DNA from: Frondihabitans sp. 762G35
Lineage (GTDB): Bacteria; Actinomycetota; Actinomycetes; Actinomycetales; Microbacteriaceae
Reading direction: 5' to 3'
Length of the DNA stretch: 64,000 bases
Assembly: GCF_002074055.1 (NCBI RefSeq)
Contig: NZ_CP014619.1
Span: 186,001 to 250,000, forward strand
The notes under the pieces were generated by a model that ran no database searches, was not told the DNA's origin, and was given only the letters and a program-made list of their open reading frames with translations. The translations under genes were made by a program, and so were the position numbers. Each line of letters begins with the position of its first letter. Position 1 is the stretch's first letter. Positions 1 through 7,466 of the stretch are shown here, piece by piece.

Positions 1-446
1 GTGCCGAGGAACAGGAACGAGCAGGTGTAGGTCGCCGCGCCCTCGGGACCGCGGTCGACCGTGACCGTCCAGCGGGCGTCCGCGGTCGACCAGTCGGCCG
101 CGACGACGCGCTGCCGATAGCGGATCAGGCGGTCGACGCCGTACTGGCGGGCCGTCTCCCGCACGTAGTCGAGGATCGACGCGCCGGGGGCGATCGTGGT
201 CGAGGAGTCCCACGGCCGGAACGAGTAGCCGAGCGTGAACATGTCGCTGTCGGACCGGACGCCGGGGTACCGGAAGAGATCCCAGGTGCCGCCGCTCGCC
301 TCGCGCGACTCCAGGACCGCGACGGTCTTCCGGGGGAAGTCCTTGACGAGGCGACAGGCCGCTCCGATCCCGGAGAGGCCGGCTCCGACGATGAGGACGT
401 CGACGTGTTCGGTCCGTTCGGCGACGGACGGGGCTCCTGCGCTCAT
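1..446 (-). CDS. ethA: EthA-like flavin-containing (Baeyer-Villiger) monooxygenase, 3' part outside window
   Basis: Partial gene read leftward from an ATG at 446; the C-terminal part lies beyond base 1. The N-terminus has an FAD-binding Rossmann motif (VLIVGAGLSGIGAACRL, about residues 16-32) followed by GTWDLFRYPGVRSDSDMF, a block typical of class B flavin monooxygenases such as mycobacterial EthA. Such enzymes use NADPH and O2 to insert oxygen next to ketones or to oxidise thioamides. The gene is divergent from an EthR-like repressor with 95 bp between the start codons, the same layout as mycobacterial ethA-ethR, which strongly supports the call. The diagnostic HTxxW fingerprint would be outside the window. 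The substrate is unknown. Confidence 0.85.
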   Translation of the reverse strand, partial: MSAGAPSVAERTEHVDVLIVGAGLSGIGAACRLVKDFPRKTVAVLESREASGGTWDLFRYPGVRSDSDMFTLGYSFRPWDSSTTIAPGASILDYVRETARQYGVDRLIRYRQRVVAADWSTADARWTVTVDRGPEGAATYTCSFLFLG

Positions 447-476
447 GAGTGCTCCTTTGCAGTCGGAAGGAGTCTA

Positions 477-511
477 TCGACACCGTGTCGAGTGGATCAA
501 CACCCTGTTGA
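477..511. promoter_or_regulatory. Double-palindrome operator between ethA and ethR
   Basis: Two 15-bp palindromes lie in tandem: TCGACACCGTGTCGA (477-491) and TCAACACCCTGTTGA (497-511). Their centres are 20 bp apart, about two helical turns. This fits cooperative binding of several EthR dimers, as known for the long mycobacterial ethA-ethR operator, whose half-sites also resemble TGTCGA and GTTGA. It sits between the divergent starts at 446 and 542. That EthR binds here is inferred. Confidence 0.7.
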
Positions 512-541
512 GCAAAGCACCCGGCCCGCTAGGATCGCCGC

Positions 542-1321
542 ATGACCGACGCCGCCGCCCCGCAGCGCGGGAGACGCGCCGCCCGCGTCACCGGCGACGA
601 CCGGCAGCTCGCGATCCTCGCGACGGCGGAGCGGCTGCTCGACGACCGCGAGTTCCGCGACATCACCATCGACGACCTCGCTCGCGGCGCCGGGATCTCC
701 CGGCCCACCTTCTACTTCTACTTCGCCTCCAAGGAGGCGGTGCTGCTCACCCTCCTCGACCGGGTCGCCCGCGAGGCCGGCACGCGCACCGCCCACGTCT
801 TCGACCGCCTCGGCGACGAACCCGGTGCCTCGTGGCGCCGCGGGATCGAGGCGTTCGCCGAGACGTTCAGCGCCCACCGCGGCGTGACGGTCGCCGCCGT
901 CGCGGCCCGCGCGGAGGCCCCCGAGCTCGCGACGCAGTGGTCGCGGCTGCTCGGTCGCTGGATCGACGCGACGGCCCGCGGGATCGAGGCCGAGCGCGTC
1001 CGCGGCGCCTCCCCGAGCGGCCCGGACGCCCCCGCGCCGCACCGCCTCGCGACGAGCCTCAACCTGCTCAACGAGCGCGTGATCCTGCTGGCCCTCACCG
1101 AACCGGAGGCCACAGGTCCGCTGTCGGAAGCCGTCGACACCCTGCTGCACGTCTGGCTGACGAGCATCTACGGTCGCGTGGCTGTGGACGGCGCTCAGGA
1201 GGGTGCGCCACACTCGGGGGCATGTCGAGAATCGTCCGCCCCAAGAGAGGCCGCGTCATCGCCGGCGTCTGCGCCGCCATCGCCGACCGACTCGGCTGGA
1301 AGCGGTTCATCGTCCGACTGA
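542..1321 (+). CDS. ethR: EthR-like TetR-family transcriptional repressor
   Basis: The N-terminal part matches mycobacterial EthR closely: RGRR-AR, GDDR-LAILATAE at about residues 19-30, then a helix-turn-helix ending GISRPTFYFYF-SKEAVLLTLLDRV (51-75). The C-terminal ligand domain carries LNLLNER and ends in VDTLLHVWLTSIYG, the usual EthR terminus, near residue 211. The reading frame then continues for about 48 low-complexity residues and runs 100 bp into the downstream pspC gene. The tail is odd and may be a lineage-specific run-on. The protein probably represses the divergent monooxygenase and itself. The ATG at 542 is the only start that fits the family length at the N-terminus. Confidence 0.88.
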   Translation: MTDAAAPQRGRRAARVTGDDRQLAILATAERLLDDREFRDITIDDLARGAGISRPTFYFYFASKEAVLLTLLDRVAREAGTRTAHVFDRLGDEPGASWRRGIEAFAETFSAHRGVTVAAVAARAEAPELATQWSRLLGRWIDATARGIEAERVRGASPSGPDAPAPHRLATSLNLLNERVILLALTEPEATGPLSEAVDTLLHVWLTSIYGRVAVDGAQEGAPHSGACRESSAPREAASSPASAPPSPTDSAGSGSSSD

Positions 1322-1404
1322 TCTTCCTGCTGTCGATCGTGCTGCCGGGGCCGCAGGTGCTCCTCTACATCGTGCTGTGGATCGTCTTCCCGAAGCAGCG
1401 CTAG
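1222..1404 (+). CDS. Small PspC-domain membrane protein
   Basis: A 60-residue protein that is essentially one PspC domain: a basic N-terminus (MSRIVRPKRGRVIAGVCAAIADRLGW) followed by a hydrophobic segment with LIFLLSIVLPGPQVLLYIVLWIVFP. PspC domains are linked to envelope stress and to phage-shock or LiaRS-type systems in actinobacteria, but a one-domain protein like this has no assigned job. The gene begins inside the 3' end of ethR in another frame. An AGGAGG lies 17 nt upstream of the ATG, further than usual, so translation may be coupled to ethR. Confidence 0.8.
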   Translation: MSRIVRPKRGRVIAGVCAAIADRLGWKRFIVRLIFLLSIVLPGPQVLLYIVLWIVFPKQR

Positions 1405-1409
1405 CGGCG

Positions 1410-2297
1410 GTGCCGCCGAGACGACGACCTCGACGCCGGGCCGCGGCCGTGGCGGTGCTGGTGCTGGCGGGGGTCGCGGGCTCGACTCTCCTCGCTCATC
1501 CGGCCTCGGCGCCGAGCCCGGCGCCCGCGGCCGCGGCTCGACCCGCCCCGACCGGGGAGTCGCTCCTCGGGCTCGACGTCAGCGCCTACCAGCACGGGGT
1601 CGACTGGCACCGGGTGAAGGCGCTGGGCGCTCGCTTCGCCTACGTCAAGGCGACGGAGGGGACGACCTACACGAGCGCCCGCTTCCGGTCGCAGTACTCC
1701 CAGGCCGCCCGGGTCGGCGTGCCCCGCGGCGCCTTCCACTTCGCCAAGCCGAACGAGTCCGGAGGCGAGAAGCAGGCCGCGTACTTCGTGAAGGCCCTCG
1801 AGGGGCTCGGCGGCGGCCGGGTCGACGGCACGGCGACGTTGCCGCCGCTGCTCGACCTCGAGTACGACCCGTACGTGAGGACCGACGGCACCGACTCCTG
1901 CTGGGGTCTGACGCCTGAGGAGATGACCGCGTGGGTGTCGCGGTTCAGCGACACGGTCGTCGCGCTGACCGGCCGGGTGCCCCTCCTCTACACGACCGCC
2001 GACTGGTGGAAGCGGTGCACCGGCGACAGCGACGACTTCCCCCAGAACCCGCTCTTCCTGGCCCGGTACGTCGACGACCCGACCGAGGGTCCGGGAGGTC
2101 TGCCGGCGTCGTGGAGCCGATACACGATCTGGCAGTACACGAACGCGGGGCGCCGCTTCGAGAGCGTCACGGACGGCAGCCCCGGCGACACCGTCGCCGC
2201 CGACCAGGACCTCTTCGCCGGATCTCCCGCCGACCTCCGCGCCCTCGCCCGGAGCCGCTTCGAACCGCTGCCCCGTCTCGCCCCGCTCACCGGCTGA
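1410..2297 (+). CDS. Secreted GH25 family lysozyme
   Basis: GTG start at 1410, 5 bp after pspC, giving an N-terminus with PPRRRPRRR, a hydrophobic core and an Ala-rich cleavage region (LLAHPASA): a Sec signal peptide. The mature protein has the GH25 (Chalaropsis-type lysozyme) signatures LLGLDVSAYQHGVDW, FAYVKATEGTTY, PRGAFHFAKP, the acidic strand LLDLEYD with the catalytic Asp and Glu, and WQYT near the end. It should cleave beta-1,4 bonds in peptidoglycan outside the cell. Total length 295 residues suits a single-domain enzyme without a wall-binding module. It may be co-transcribed with ethR and pspC. Confidence 0.88.
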   Translation: MPPRRRPRRRAAAVAVLVLAGVAGSTLLAHPASAPSPAPAAAARPAPTGESLLGLDVSAYQHGVDWHRVKALGARFAYVKATEGTTYTSARFRSQYSQAARVGVPRGAFHFAKPNESGGEKQAAYFVKALEGLGGGRVDGTATLPPLLDLEYDPYVRTDGTDSCWGLTPEEMTAWVSRFSDTVVALTGRVPLLYTTADWWKRCTGDSDDFPQNPLFLARYVDDPTEGPGGLPASWSRYTIWQYTNAGRRFESVTDGSPGDTVAADQDLFAGSPADLRALARSRFEPLPRLAPLTG

Positions 2298-2304
2298 GGA
2301 GGGC

Positions 2305-2772
2305 TCAGCGCCTCGCCGCGACCTCGTCGAGGACGCGCGACCACCACGAGCCGGCCGCGAGGGCCTTCTCGTCGGCGGCCGCCAGCTCGGCGCGCAGGGC
2401 GGCCAGCCGCGTCTCGCGCGGCACCGGCGTCGGGGCGGGGACCGCAGGAGCCGCGTCCCCGCGCTGCAGGGCCGCCAGCCGCTCCCGGGCCTCCGCCTTC
2501 GTCATCGGGGCGGGTGCCGCGGGCCGGTCGCCGGCGTAGTAGCGGCCGAACGCCGCGAGGAACTCCCGGAGCGCCGGCAGGTCGCGGTTCAGCTCGAGCG
2601 GGTTGCGGCCGCCCGGATCGACCAGCACGACGCGGCCGTCGTCGCGGACCGCGAGGCGCTCGGCATCGAGGCTCCACACGTGCCCCACGAGCGTGCCCGT
2701 CGCGTCGCCGATGCGCTGCGGACCGGCGGGTGCGTCGTAGAGCTCGATGCCGAATCGCGGGTCGCTGGTCAC
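2305..2772 (-). CDS. Hypothetical protein, 155 aa
   Basis: Not recognised. Starts at a GTG at 2772 and ends 7 bp from the 3' end of the lysozyme gene, with which it converges. The N-terminal two thirds look globular (GDATGTLVGHVWSL, VLVDPGGRNPLELNRDLPALREFLAAFGRYYAG); the pattern of a conserved LELNRDL before an aromatic helix is vaguely reminiscent of SUKH-type immunity proteins, but that is only an impression. The C-terminal third is Ala/Glu/Arg-rich and probably helical. No signal peptide or membrane segment. Confidence 0.55.
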   Translation of the reverse strand: MTSDPRFGIELYDAPAGPQRIGDATGTLVGHVWSLDAERLAVRDDGRVVLVDPGGRNPLELNRDLPALREFLAAFGRYYAGDRPAAPAPMTKAEARERLAALQRGDAAPAVPAPTPVPRETRLAALRAELAAADEKALAAGSWWSRVLDEVAARR

Positions 2773-2894
2773 ACCAGAGGCTAGCGCGACGACGACGTGC
2801 CCCGGAACGCCCCGTCGTCAGCCGCTCGGAGGCCGCGTCGGACTAGCGTCGACCCTGACACGCGGCCCTGCCCCCGTGCGAGAGAGGACACCCC

Positions 2895-3251
2895 ATGTTC
2901 GAGCCCGAGAACATCCGCGACTGGCTGGGCCTGCCCGTGGTCGACGTCGACGGAGACAAGGTCGGCACTCTGGAGAGCATCTACTTCGACACCGCGACCG
3001 AGACGCCCGCCTTCGCGACGGTCACCCAGGGCATCCTGGGCCGGAGCCGCCTCACCTTCGTCCCGCTGCAGGGTGCCACGGTCGCCCCCAAGCACCTCAA
3101 GGTCGCCGTCGGCAAGAAGCTCGTCAAGGACGCCCCGTCGATCGACACCGACGGCGAGCTCGAGGCGTCGCGCGAGCCCGCGATCTTCGAGCACTACGGC
3201 CTGACCTACACCCCCGGTGCGACCGGAGAGCGTCGCCTCGGTCGCCGCTGA
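2895..3251 (+). CDS. PRC-barrel domain protein
   Basis: 118 residues with a PRC-barrel at about 8-80: IRDWLGLPVVDVDGDKVGTLESIYFD followed by the strand ATVTQGILGRSRLTFVPLQGATV. PRC-barrels occur in RimM, photosynthetic reaction centres and many small stress-related actinobacterial proteins. A short linker with EASREPAIFEHYGL follows, a tail common in actinobacterial stand-alone versions. Cytoplasmic, function unknown. A clear SD (GAGAGGAC) precedes the ATG. Confidence 0.8.
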   Translation: MFEPENIRDWLGLPVVDVDGDKVGTLESIYFDTATETPAFATVTQGILGRSRLTFVPLQGATVAPKHLKVAVGKKLVKDAPSIDTDGELEASREPAIFEHYGLTYTPGATGERRLGRR

Positions 3252-3390
3252 CGTCCCGGCCCCGCGGATCCTGCGGTGGCGACGCCCGGCGGACACCCAG
3301 CGCACCTGGAATACCGTCGGGCGTCGTCCGGTTGCATCGGGCGATCAGGAACGCCACCGCGTTCACGACCGCCACGAAAGGCACCGCTTC

Positions 3391-4476
3391 ATGGATCTCT
3401 TCTCGCCCGTCACCTTCGGGGACCTCCACCTCGCCAACCGCATCACGATGGCGCCGCTGACGCGCATGCGCTCCAGCGAGACCGGCGTCCCCGGCGACCT
3501 CGTCGCGGAGTACTACACGCAGCGCGCCGGCCTCGGTCTGATCGTGACGGAGGGCGTCTGGCCGGTCCAGGAGTCACGGGCGTACGCCGGTCAGCCCGGC
3601 ATCGAGACCGACGAGCAGGTCGAGGCCTGGCAGCGGGTCACCGACTCGGTCCACGCGGCCGGCGGCGTGATCGTCCTCCAGCTCATGCACGGCGGGCGCG
3701 TCTCGCACCCCGACATCACCGGGACCGACCGCATCGTCGCCCCGAGCGCCGTCGCCATCGACGGCGAGGTCCACACGCCCAAGGGCAAGGCGGCCTTCCC
3801 CGTGCCGCACGCGCTCACCCTCGACGAGCTCGAGACCGTCAAGCAGGAGTTCGTCGTGGGCGCGCGCAACGCCATCCGCGCCGGCTTCGACGGCGTCGAG
3901 ATCCACTCCGCCAACGGCTACCTGCTCCACGAGTTCCTCTCGCCGGTCTCCAACGTCCGCGACGACCAGTACGGCGGCAGCCCGGAGAACCGCGCCCGCT
4001 TCGTCATCGAGGTCACCAAGGCCGTCCGCGAGGCCATCGGCGCCGGGCGCACCGGGATCCGCATCTCGCCGGCCCACAACATCCAGGACGTCTTCGAGCG
4101 CGACGCCGACGACGTCCGCGCGACCTACGACGCCCTCGTCGACGGAATCGCGCCGCTCGGCCTCGCCTACGTCAGCATCCTGCAGCAGGATCTCGAGGGC
4201 GCCCTCGTCCAGGATCTCCGCACCCGCTTCGGCGGCCCCTTCATCGTCAACTCCGGCTTCTCGTCGGTGACGACGCGCGAGGAGGCGCTGACCCTCCTCG
4301 ACGGCGCGCACGCCGACGCCGTCGCCGTGGGACGCCTCGCGATCTCCAACCCCGACCTCGCCGACCGCTGGCGCCTCGAGGCCCCGGTGAACGAGCCCGA
4401 CCCGTCGACGTTCTACTCGCCCGGCGCCGCCGGCTACACCGACTACCCGACGCTGGCCGTCGCCGCGCAGGCGTAG
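3391..4476 (+). CDS. nemA: Old Yellow Enzyme family ene-reductase (NemA-like)
   Basis: 361-residue FMN-dependent flavoprotein. Visible signatures: FANRITMAPLTRMR-like start (LANRITMAPLTRMR, about 14-27), QLMHGGR (97-103), the substrate-binding HSANGYLLHEF with His172, Asn175 and Tyr177, then SNVRDDQYGGS-ENR, and the C-terminal phosphate loop ADAVAVGRLAISNPDL. The family reduces activated alkenes, N-ethylmaleimide or nitro compounds with NAD(P)H. The ATG at 3391 has GAAAGG upstream and begins the barrel exactly at MDLFSPV. Monocistronic, followed by a strong terminator hairpin. Confidence 0.92.
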   Translation: MDLFSPVTFGDLHLANRITMAPLTRMRSSETGVPGDLVAEYYTQRAGLGLIVTEGVWPVQESRAYAGQPGIETDEQVEAWQRVTDSVHAAGGVIVLQLMHGGRVSHPDITGTDRIVAPSAVAIDGEVHTPKGKAAFPVPHALTLDELETVKQEFVVGARNAIRAGFDGVEIHSANGYLLHEFLSPVSNVRDDQYGGSPENRARFVIEVTKAVREAIGAGRTGIRISPAHNIQDVFERDADDVRATYDALVDGIAPLGLAYVSILQQDLEGALVQDLRTRFGGPFIVNSGFSSVTTREEALTLLDGAHADAVAVGRLAISNPDLADRWRLEAPVNEPDPSTFYSPGAAGYTDYPTLAVAAQA

Positions 4477-4496
4477 TCGCGAAGGCGTAGTCGATC

Positions 4497-4527
4497 GAGG
4501 GGCGGGATGCCGGGCATCCCGCCCCTC
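4497..4527 (+). terminator. Terminator hairpin after the ene-reductase gene
   Basis: A perfect 15-bp inverted repeat (GAGGGGCGGGATGCC and its complement) with one unpaired base lies 20 bp after the stop codon. There is no U-tract, as is usual in actinobacterial terminators. Confidence 0.75.
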
Positions 4528-4640
4528 GTCCGTTCCATCTCCGTCGGTGCCGGCGCGGCCGATCGCGGGTAGCCTGAGCGTGCGCGGGACGGAACCGCCC
4601 GCGGGGGTGGATCAGAACCGAACACGACGGAATCCGAACT

Positions 4641-5369
4641 GTGGCAGCACTCGAGCGCCCTGACCAGGCGCATGGGCACGACGAAGACGACCCCGGCGGA
4701 TCAGCGCCGCAGGAGGCGTCGGTCGCGCCCGGCAGGCCCCGCCAGGAGCGCGCGCAGGCGACGATGGCGGCGATCGTCCGGGCCGCCGCCACGATGTTCG
4801 CGGAGCGTGGCTACGCCCGTACGACCCTCGACCTCGTCTCCGTCGAGGCCGGCGTCACGAAGGGCGCCCTCTACTTCCACTTCGCCTCCAAGCACGACCT
4901 CGCGAACGCGGTGATCGCGGCGGAGCTCGACACGCTGCGGGCGGACGCCGCAGCCGTGCTCGAGCTGGGCAGGCCTGCGCTCGAGGCGGGCATCCTGCTC
5001 AGCGGCGTCTTCACGCGGAAGCTGACGACCGACGTCGTCGTCCGGGCCGGGGTCAAGCTCACGACCGAGGAGCTCTACTCGCACCTCGACATCGGGGCGG
5101 CCTACGAGGCGTGGTCGGTACTCTACGACGACCTGTTCGCCCGCGCCGTCGAGGAGGGCGACGTCGTGGCGGATCTCGATCCCGCCATGCTGTCGCGGTT
5201 CCTGGTCGCCGCGTTCACGGGCGTGCACGTCGTCGCGAACGCCGTCGGCGGCGACGCCGACGTCTACGCGCGGGTGCGGGAGATGTGGACGGTCGTGCTC
5301 CGGGCCGTCGTCGTCCCGGAGCGGCTGCCTCTCTACAAGGACCTCCCGGCGACCATCCGACCCGCGTGA
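4641..5369 (+). CDS. TetR-family regulator, gamma-butyrolactone-receptor-like
   Basis: GTG start at 4641. After a charged N-terminal extension (about 40 residues) comes a TetR DNA-binding domain: QATMAAIVRAAATMFAERGYARTTLDLVSVEAGVTKGALYFHFASKHDLANAVI (about 40-95). GALYFHF-SK--LA-AV and the later FLVAAFTGVHVVANAVGG resemble the ArpA/ScbR butyrolactone receptors. The ligand and targets are unknown, and no butyrolactone synthase is present nearby. A palindrome just downstream (5421-5439) and a shared GGATNAGAACC string just upstream are candidate binding sites. Translation could start further in, closer to the HTH. Confidence 0.8.
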   Translation: MAALERPDQAHGHDEDDPGGSAPQEASVAPGRPRQERAQATMAAIVRAAATMFAERGYARTTLDLVSVEAGVTKGALYFHFASKHDLANAVIAAELDTLRADAAAVLELGRPALEAGILLSGVFTRKLTTDVVVRAGVKLTTEELYSHLDIGAAYEAWSVLYDDLFARAVEEGDVVADLDPAMLSRFLVAAFTGVHVVANAVGGDADVYARVREMWTVVLRAVVVPERLPLYKDLPATIRPA

Positions 5370-5420
5370 TCGGGCCGCGGCCGCTGCGGATTCCGGCTGC
5401 CCTCGTTCCGGGGGCTGGAT

Positions 5421-5439
5421 AAGAACCATCCGGTATGGT
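5421..5439. promoter_or_regulatory. Palindromic candidate operator downstream of the TetR gene
   Basis: GAACCATCCGGTATGGTTC has 7-bp arms around CCGGT and is less GC-rich than its surroundings. It resembles the autoregulatory elements bound by butyrolactone receptors (arms with ACC...GGT). The preceding bases GGATAAGAACC echo GGATCAGAACC at about 4608, just ahead of the regulator's own start. Assignment to this regulator is an inference. Confidence 0.4.
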
Positions 5440-5662
5440 TCGATCGGGGAAGCGGCACCGAGGAGCCGCGCATCACCGGGGCGAGCTGCCGGTGCGAGGG
5501 TCCAGGGGGACTTCGCCCGGCACCTCTCCGGTGGCCTCCCTGGGAGGCCCACACAGGCCGACGCGTACGTTAGACGGGCCGCCGCGGCATTCGCCCGAAT
5601 CGAAGCCGTTCTTCCCGAAGTGCAGACGCCGAACCCTAGCGGCGTTCTCTGCGGAGGTGGTC

Positions 5663-5709
5663 GTACGCCCTCCCGCCCGCGCCGACAGCACGGTCGCCGG
5701 AGGGCGTAC
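5663..5709 (-). terminator. Long hairpin at the 3' end of the DUF6504 gene
   Basis: Perfect 11-bp arms GTACGCCCTCC (5663-5673) and GGAGGGCGTAC (5699-5709) enclose 25 bp. It lies 14 bp beyond the stop codon of the minus-strand DUF6504 gene and probably ends transcription from one or both sides. Confidence 0.6.
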
Positions 5710-5723
5710 TCGCGGGGCGGCTC

Positions 5724-6023
5724 CTACTCGTAGGTGCGGAGGAGCCGCCACCGCTCGCCCCAGGGGTCGCGGCTCACGTCGAACACGAGCGACTCGCCGC
5801 CCTCGCCGGTGCCCTGGAAGCGCCACGACTCACGCGGCTCCGGTGGATGCGTGATCGCCGGATCGAACACGGCGTCGGTCTGCCACCCGGGGTACGTCGG
5901 GCTGAGGCGCGTCGGCACGTCGCTCACCCGGTAGCGGCGGGCCCGCCAGACCAGCCGCTGGGGCACGCCCTCGGCGGAGACCCACACCATCACGGACTCG
6001 TCGACCCTCGTCATCGTCTCCAC
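5724..6023 (-). CDS. DUF6504 family protein, SOS-regulated
   Basis: About 99 residues: an N-terminal beta-rich part with VWVSAEGVPQRLVWRARRYRVSDVPTRL, then PGWQTDAVFDP, ESWRFQGTGEGGESLVFDVSRDPWGERWRLLRTYE. The WR-F-A-RR-RV and V-D---- --W-L pattern is that of DUF6504, a small actinobacterial family often found beside the error-prone polymerase genes imuB/dnaE2 (recalled family context, not visible here). A LexA box lies 15 bp upstream, fitting a DNA-damage role. The GTG at 6023 has AAGGGAG 4 nt upstream; the ATG at 6014 is an alternative start. Activity unknown. Confidence 0.75.
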   Translation of the reverse strand: METMTRVDESVMVWVSAEGVPQRLVWRARRYRVSDVPTRLSPTYPGWQTDAVFDPAITHPPEPRESWRFQGTGEGGESLVFDVSRDPWGERWRLLRTYE

Positions 6024-6038
6024 CGTGCTCCCTTCGAT

Positions 6039-6052
6039 CGAACATACGTTCG
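6039..6052. promoter_or_regulatory. LexA/SOS box
   Basis: CGAACATACGTTCG fits the actinobacterial/Gram-positive LexA consensus CGAAC-N4-GTTCG exactly. The symmetry extends one base each side (TCGAAC...GTTCGA). It sits 15 bp upstream of the DUF6504 start, where LexA would cover the promoter. Confidence 0.85.
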
Positions 6053-6100
6053 AATGAGGAGACTCTACGTCGAAGGACGCCGACGCGCCAACCCCGTTCG

Positions 6101-7132
6101 TCAGCTCGCGCGTTTCACCGGATCGGCCGTCGCGAGCTGCCAGAACGCCAGCCCGTGCAGCTTCTTCGAGACGGCGAGGTTCGCCCGGACGGAGAGCGAC
6201 CGGGCGTCCGACCACCAGAGCACCGTGCCGTCCTGGAGCTTGGCGGTCCACTCGCCCTGCGCGGCCACCCATCGTGCGCGATCGCCGGCGGTCTTCCGGG
6301 CCTCGGCCGGGGTGACGACGCTCCCGGAGCCGTCCGCCTTCCAGCTGTAGCCGTAGCCGGCGACCCCGAGGTCGATCTTCGCGGGGCGGACGAGCGAGGT
6401 CATCGCCCCGAGCGCCTGCGTCGCCCACGGCAGGCCGCCGACCGGCCCGGCCGCGCTGAAGCCCACGCCGTGCTCGTCGTACGCCATCAGGACGAAGCGG
6501 TCGATCGACGCGTCCAGCTTCGCGAGGTCGTACCCCGCCGCCTCGTAGCCGTCGGCGGTGTCGGAGGCGGAGACGGCCATCGAGATGGTCGCGGTCCGCG
6601 GGAGGGTGGAGCGGAGCTCGGAGGCGAACGAGACGAGATCGGCGGCGTTCGCCGACGTCAGGCTCTCCAGGTCGAGCTGAACGCCGTCGTAGCCGCCGTG
6701 CTCGACCTCCCCGGCGAGCCCCGCGATCACGAACTGCCGGTTCGCCTCGCTCGACAGCATGGCCGTGGCGATGTCCGGGCTGAAGTCGCCCTTGGCGGCG
6801 TCGACGTTCGTGACGAGCAGCTCGCCCTTCGCGCCGCCGTCGTGCGCGGCCTTCAGGAGGTCCAGGTCCCCCGCCGTCGAGGCGGCGACCCCCTCGCCCT
6901 GGGCCGTGAGGTTCACGCCGGAGATGCCGACCGTGTCGATCGCCCGGGCGTCGCGCGCGAGGGCCCGGGTCGAGGCGGCTCCCTCCACCCCGTACGCCTC
7001 CACGTGGAGGGAGGAGGGGATCGAGGCGACGTTCGAGGCGGTTCCCTGGGCCCCCGTGCATCCTGCGGTGAGCGCCACGACGGCGAGGGCCGCCCCGGCG
7101 ACGGCGGCTCGAACGAGGTGCTGACGGGTCAT
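6101..7132 (-). CDS. GH18-family glycoside hydrolase lipoprotein
   Basis: 343 residues. A lipoprotein signal (MTRQHLVRAAVAGAALAVVALTAGC, lipobox LTAGC with Cys25) is followed by a TIM-barrel domain. The catalytic GH18 strand is visible as YDGVQLDLESL (DxxxDxE pattern, near residue 150). FVLMAYDEHG, the LGVAGYGYSWK strand and the C-terminal GLAFWQLA complete the fold. It resembles the YaaH/SleL-type cell-wall GH18 enzymes more than true chitinases. It should be membrane-anchored outside the cell and act on peptidoglycan or N-acetylglucosamine polymers. It is divergent from the surface-glycan genes to the right. Confidence 0.85.
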   Translation of the reverse strand: MTRQHLVRAAVAGAALAVVALTAGCTGAQGTASNVASIPSSLHVEAYGVEGAASTRALARDARAIDTVGISGVNLTAQGEGVAASTAGDLDLLKAAHDGGAKGELLVTNVDAAKGDFSPDIATAMLSSEANRQFVIAGLAGEVEHGGYDGVQLDLESLTSANAADLVSFASELRSTLPRTATISMAVSASDTADGYEAAGYDLAKLDASIDRFVLMAYDEHGVGFSAAGPVGGLPWATQALGAMTSLVRPAKIDLGVAGYGYSWKADGSGSVVTPAEARKTAGDRARWVAAQGEWTAKLQDGTVLWWSDARSLSVRANLAVSKKLHGLAFWQLATADPVKRAS

Positions 7133-7466
7133 GCGACGAGGTTATCGGCCGCGCGAGGGCCCCGGCTGGACCCCCACTTCGGGTGTGGTCGGTGTCGTCC
7201 GGGTGAATTCTTCGGACGGGCGCGGGGGCATCCCCGGCGGCCCTTCCGGCGCGACCGGGTGACACCGCGGGGCCTCCGGCCGACGGGCGCAGGATGCCCG
7301 TGCCCGGCGTTCTCACAAAGTCCGGGGTACACCCGGCACTTCTGTCGGCCAAAAGGAGGACACGATTCCCCCTCGTGTCGGCACAAAGGAGGACACGGCG
7401 CGGTCCTGTCCGCCCGAGGCCCCGGCGATGCGCAGGAGCCGCGGTCGAGCCTCCCCGGAGGGGCCG
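7133..7466. other. Upstream region of the GH18 gene with a duplicated 22-bp motif
   Basis: 334 bp without a convincing gene. The only clear structure is a 22-bp direct repeat at 7343-7364 and 7376-7397 (33-bp period, 2 differences), read on the minus strand as CGTGTCCTCCTTT-- -CCGACA. It lies about 210-265 bp ahead of the GH18 start. Similar strings occur upstream of the glucan synthase (about 15606) and near the flagellar sigma gene (about 58142). Confidence 0.55.

Larger units (their letters stand above)
5370..5723. other. Intergenic region, no gene seen
   Basis: 354 bp between the TetR gene and the convergent DUF6504 gene. It holds the 5421 palindrome, an 8-bp perfect hairpin at 5533-5549 (GGCCTCCC/GGGAGGCC) and the terminator-like hairpin at 5663-5709. 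A TAACGT-like -10 box can be read on the minus strand near 5567, so a small RNA cannot be excluded. No known RNA family was recognised, and the weak open frames here have no protein-like features. Confidence 0.5.

Noticed and set aside
5473-5826. 117-codon minus-strand frame
   Set aside because: Overlaps the DUF6504 gene in another frame, Arg/Pro-rich, no recognisable features.
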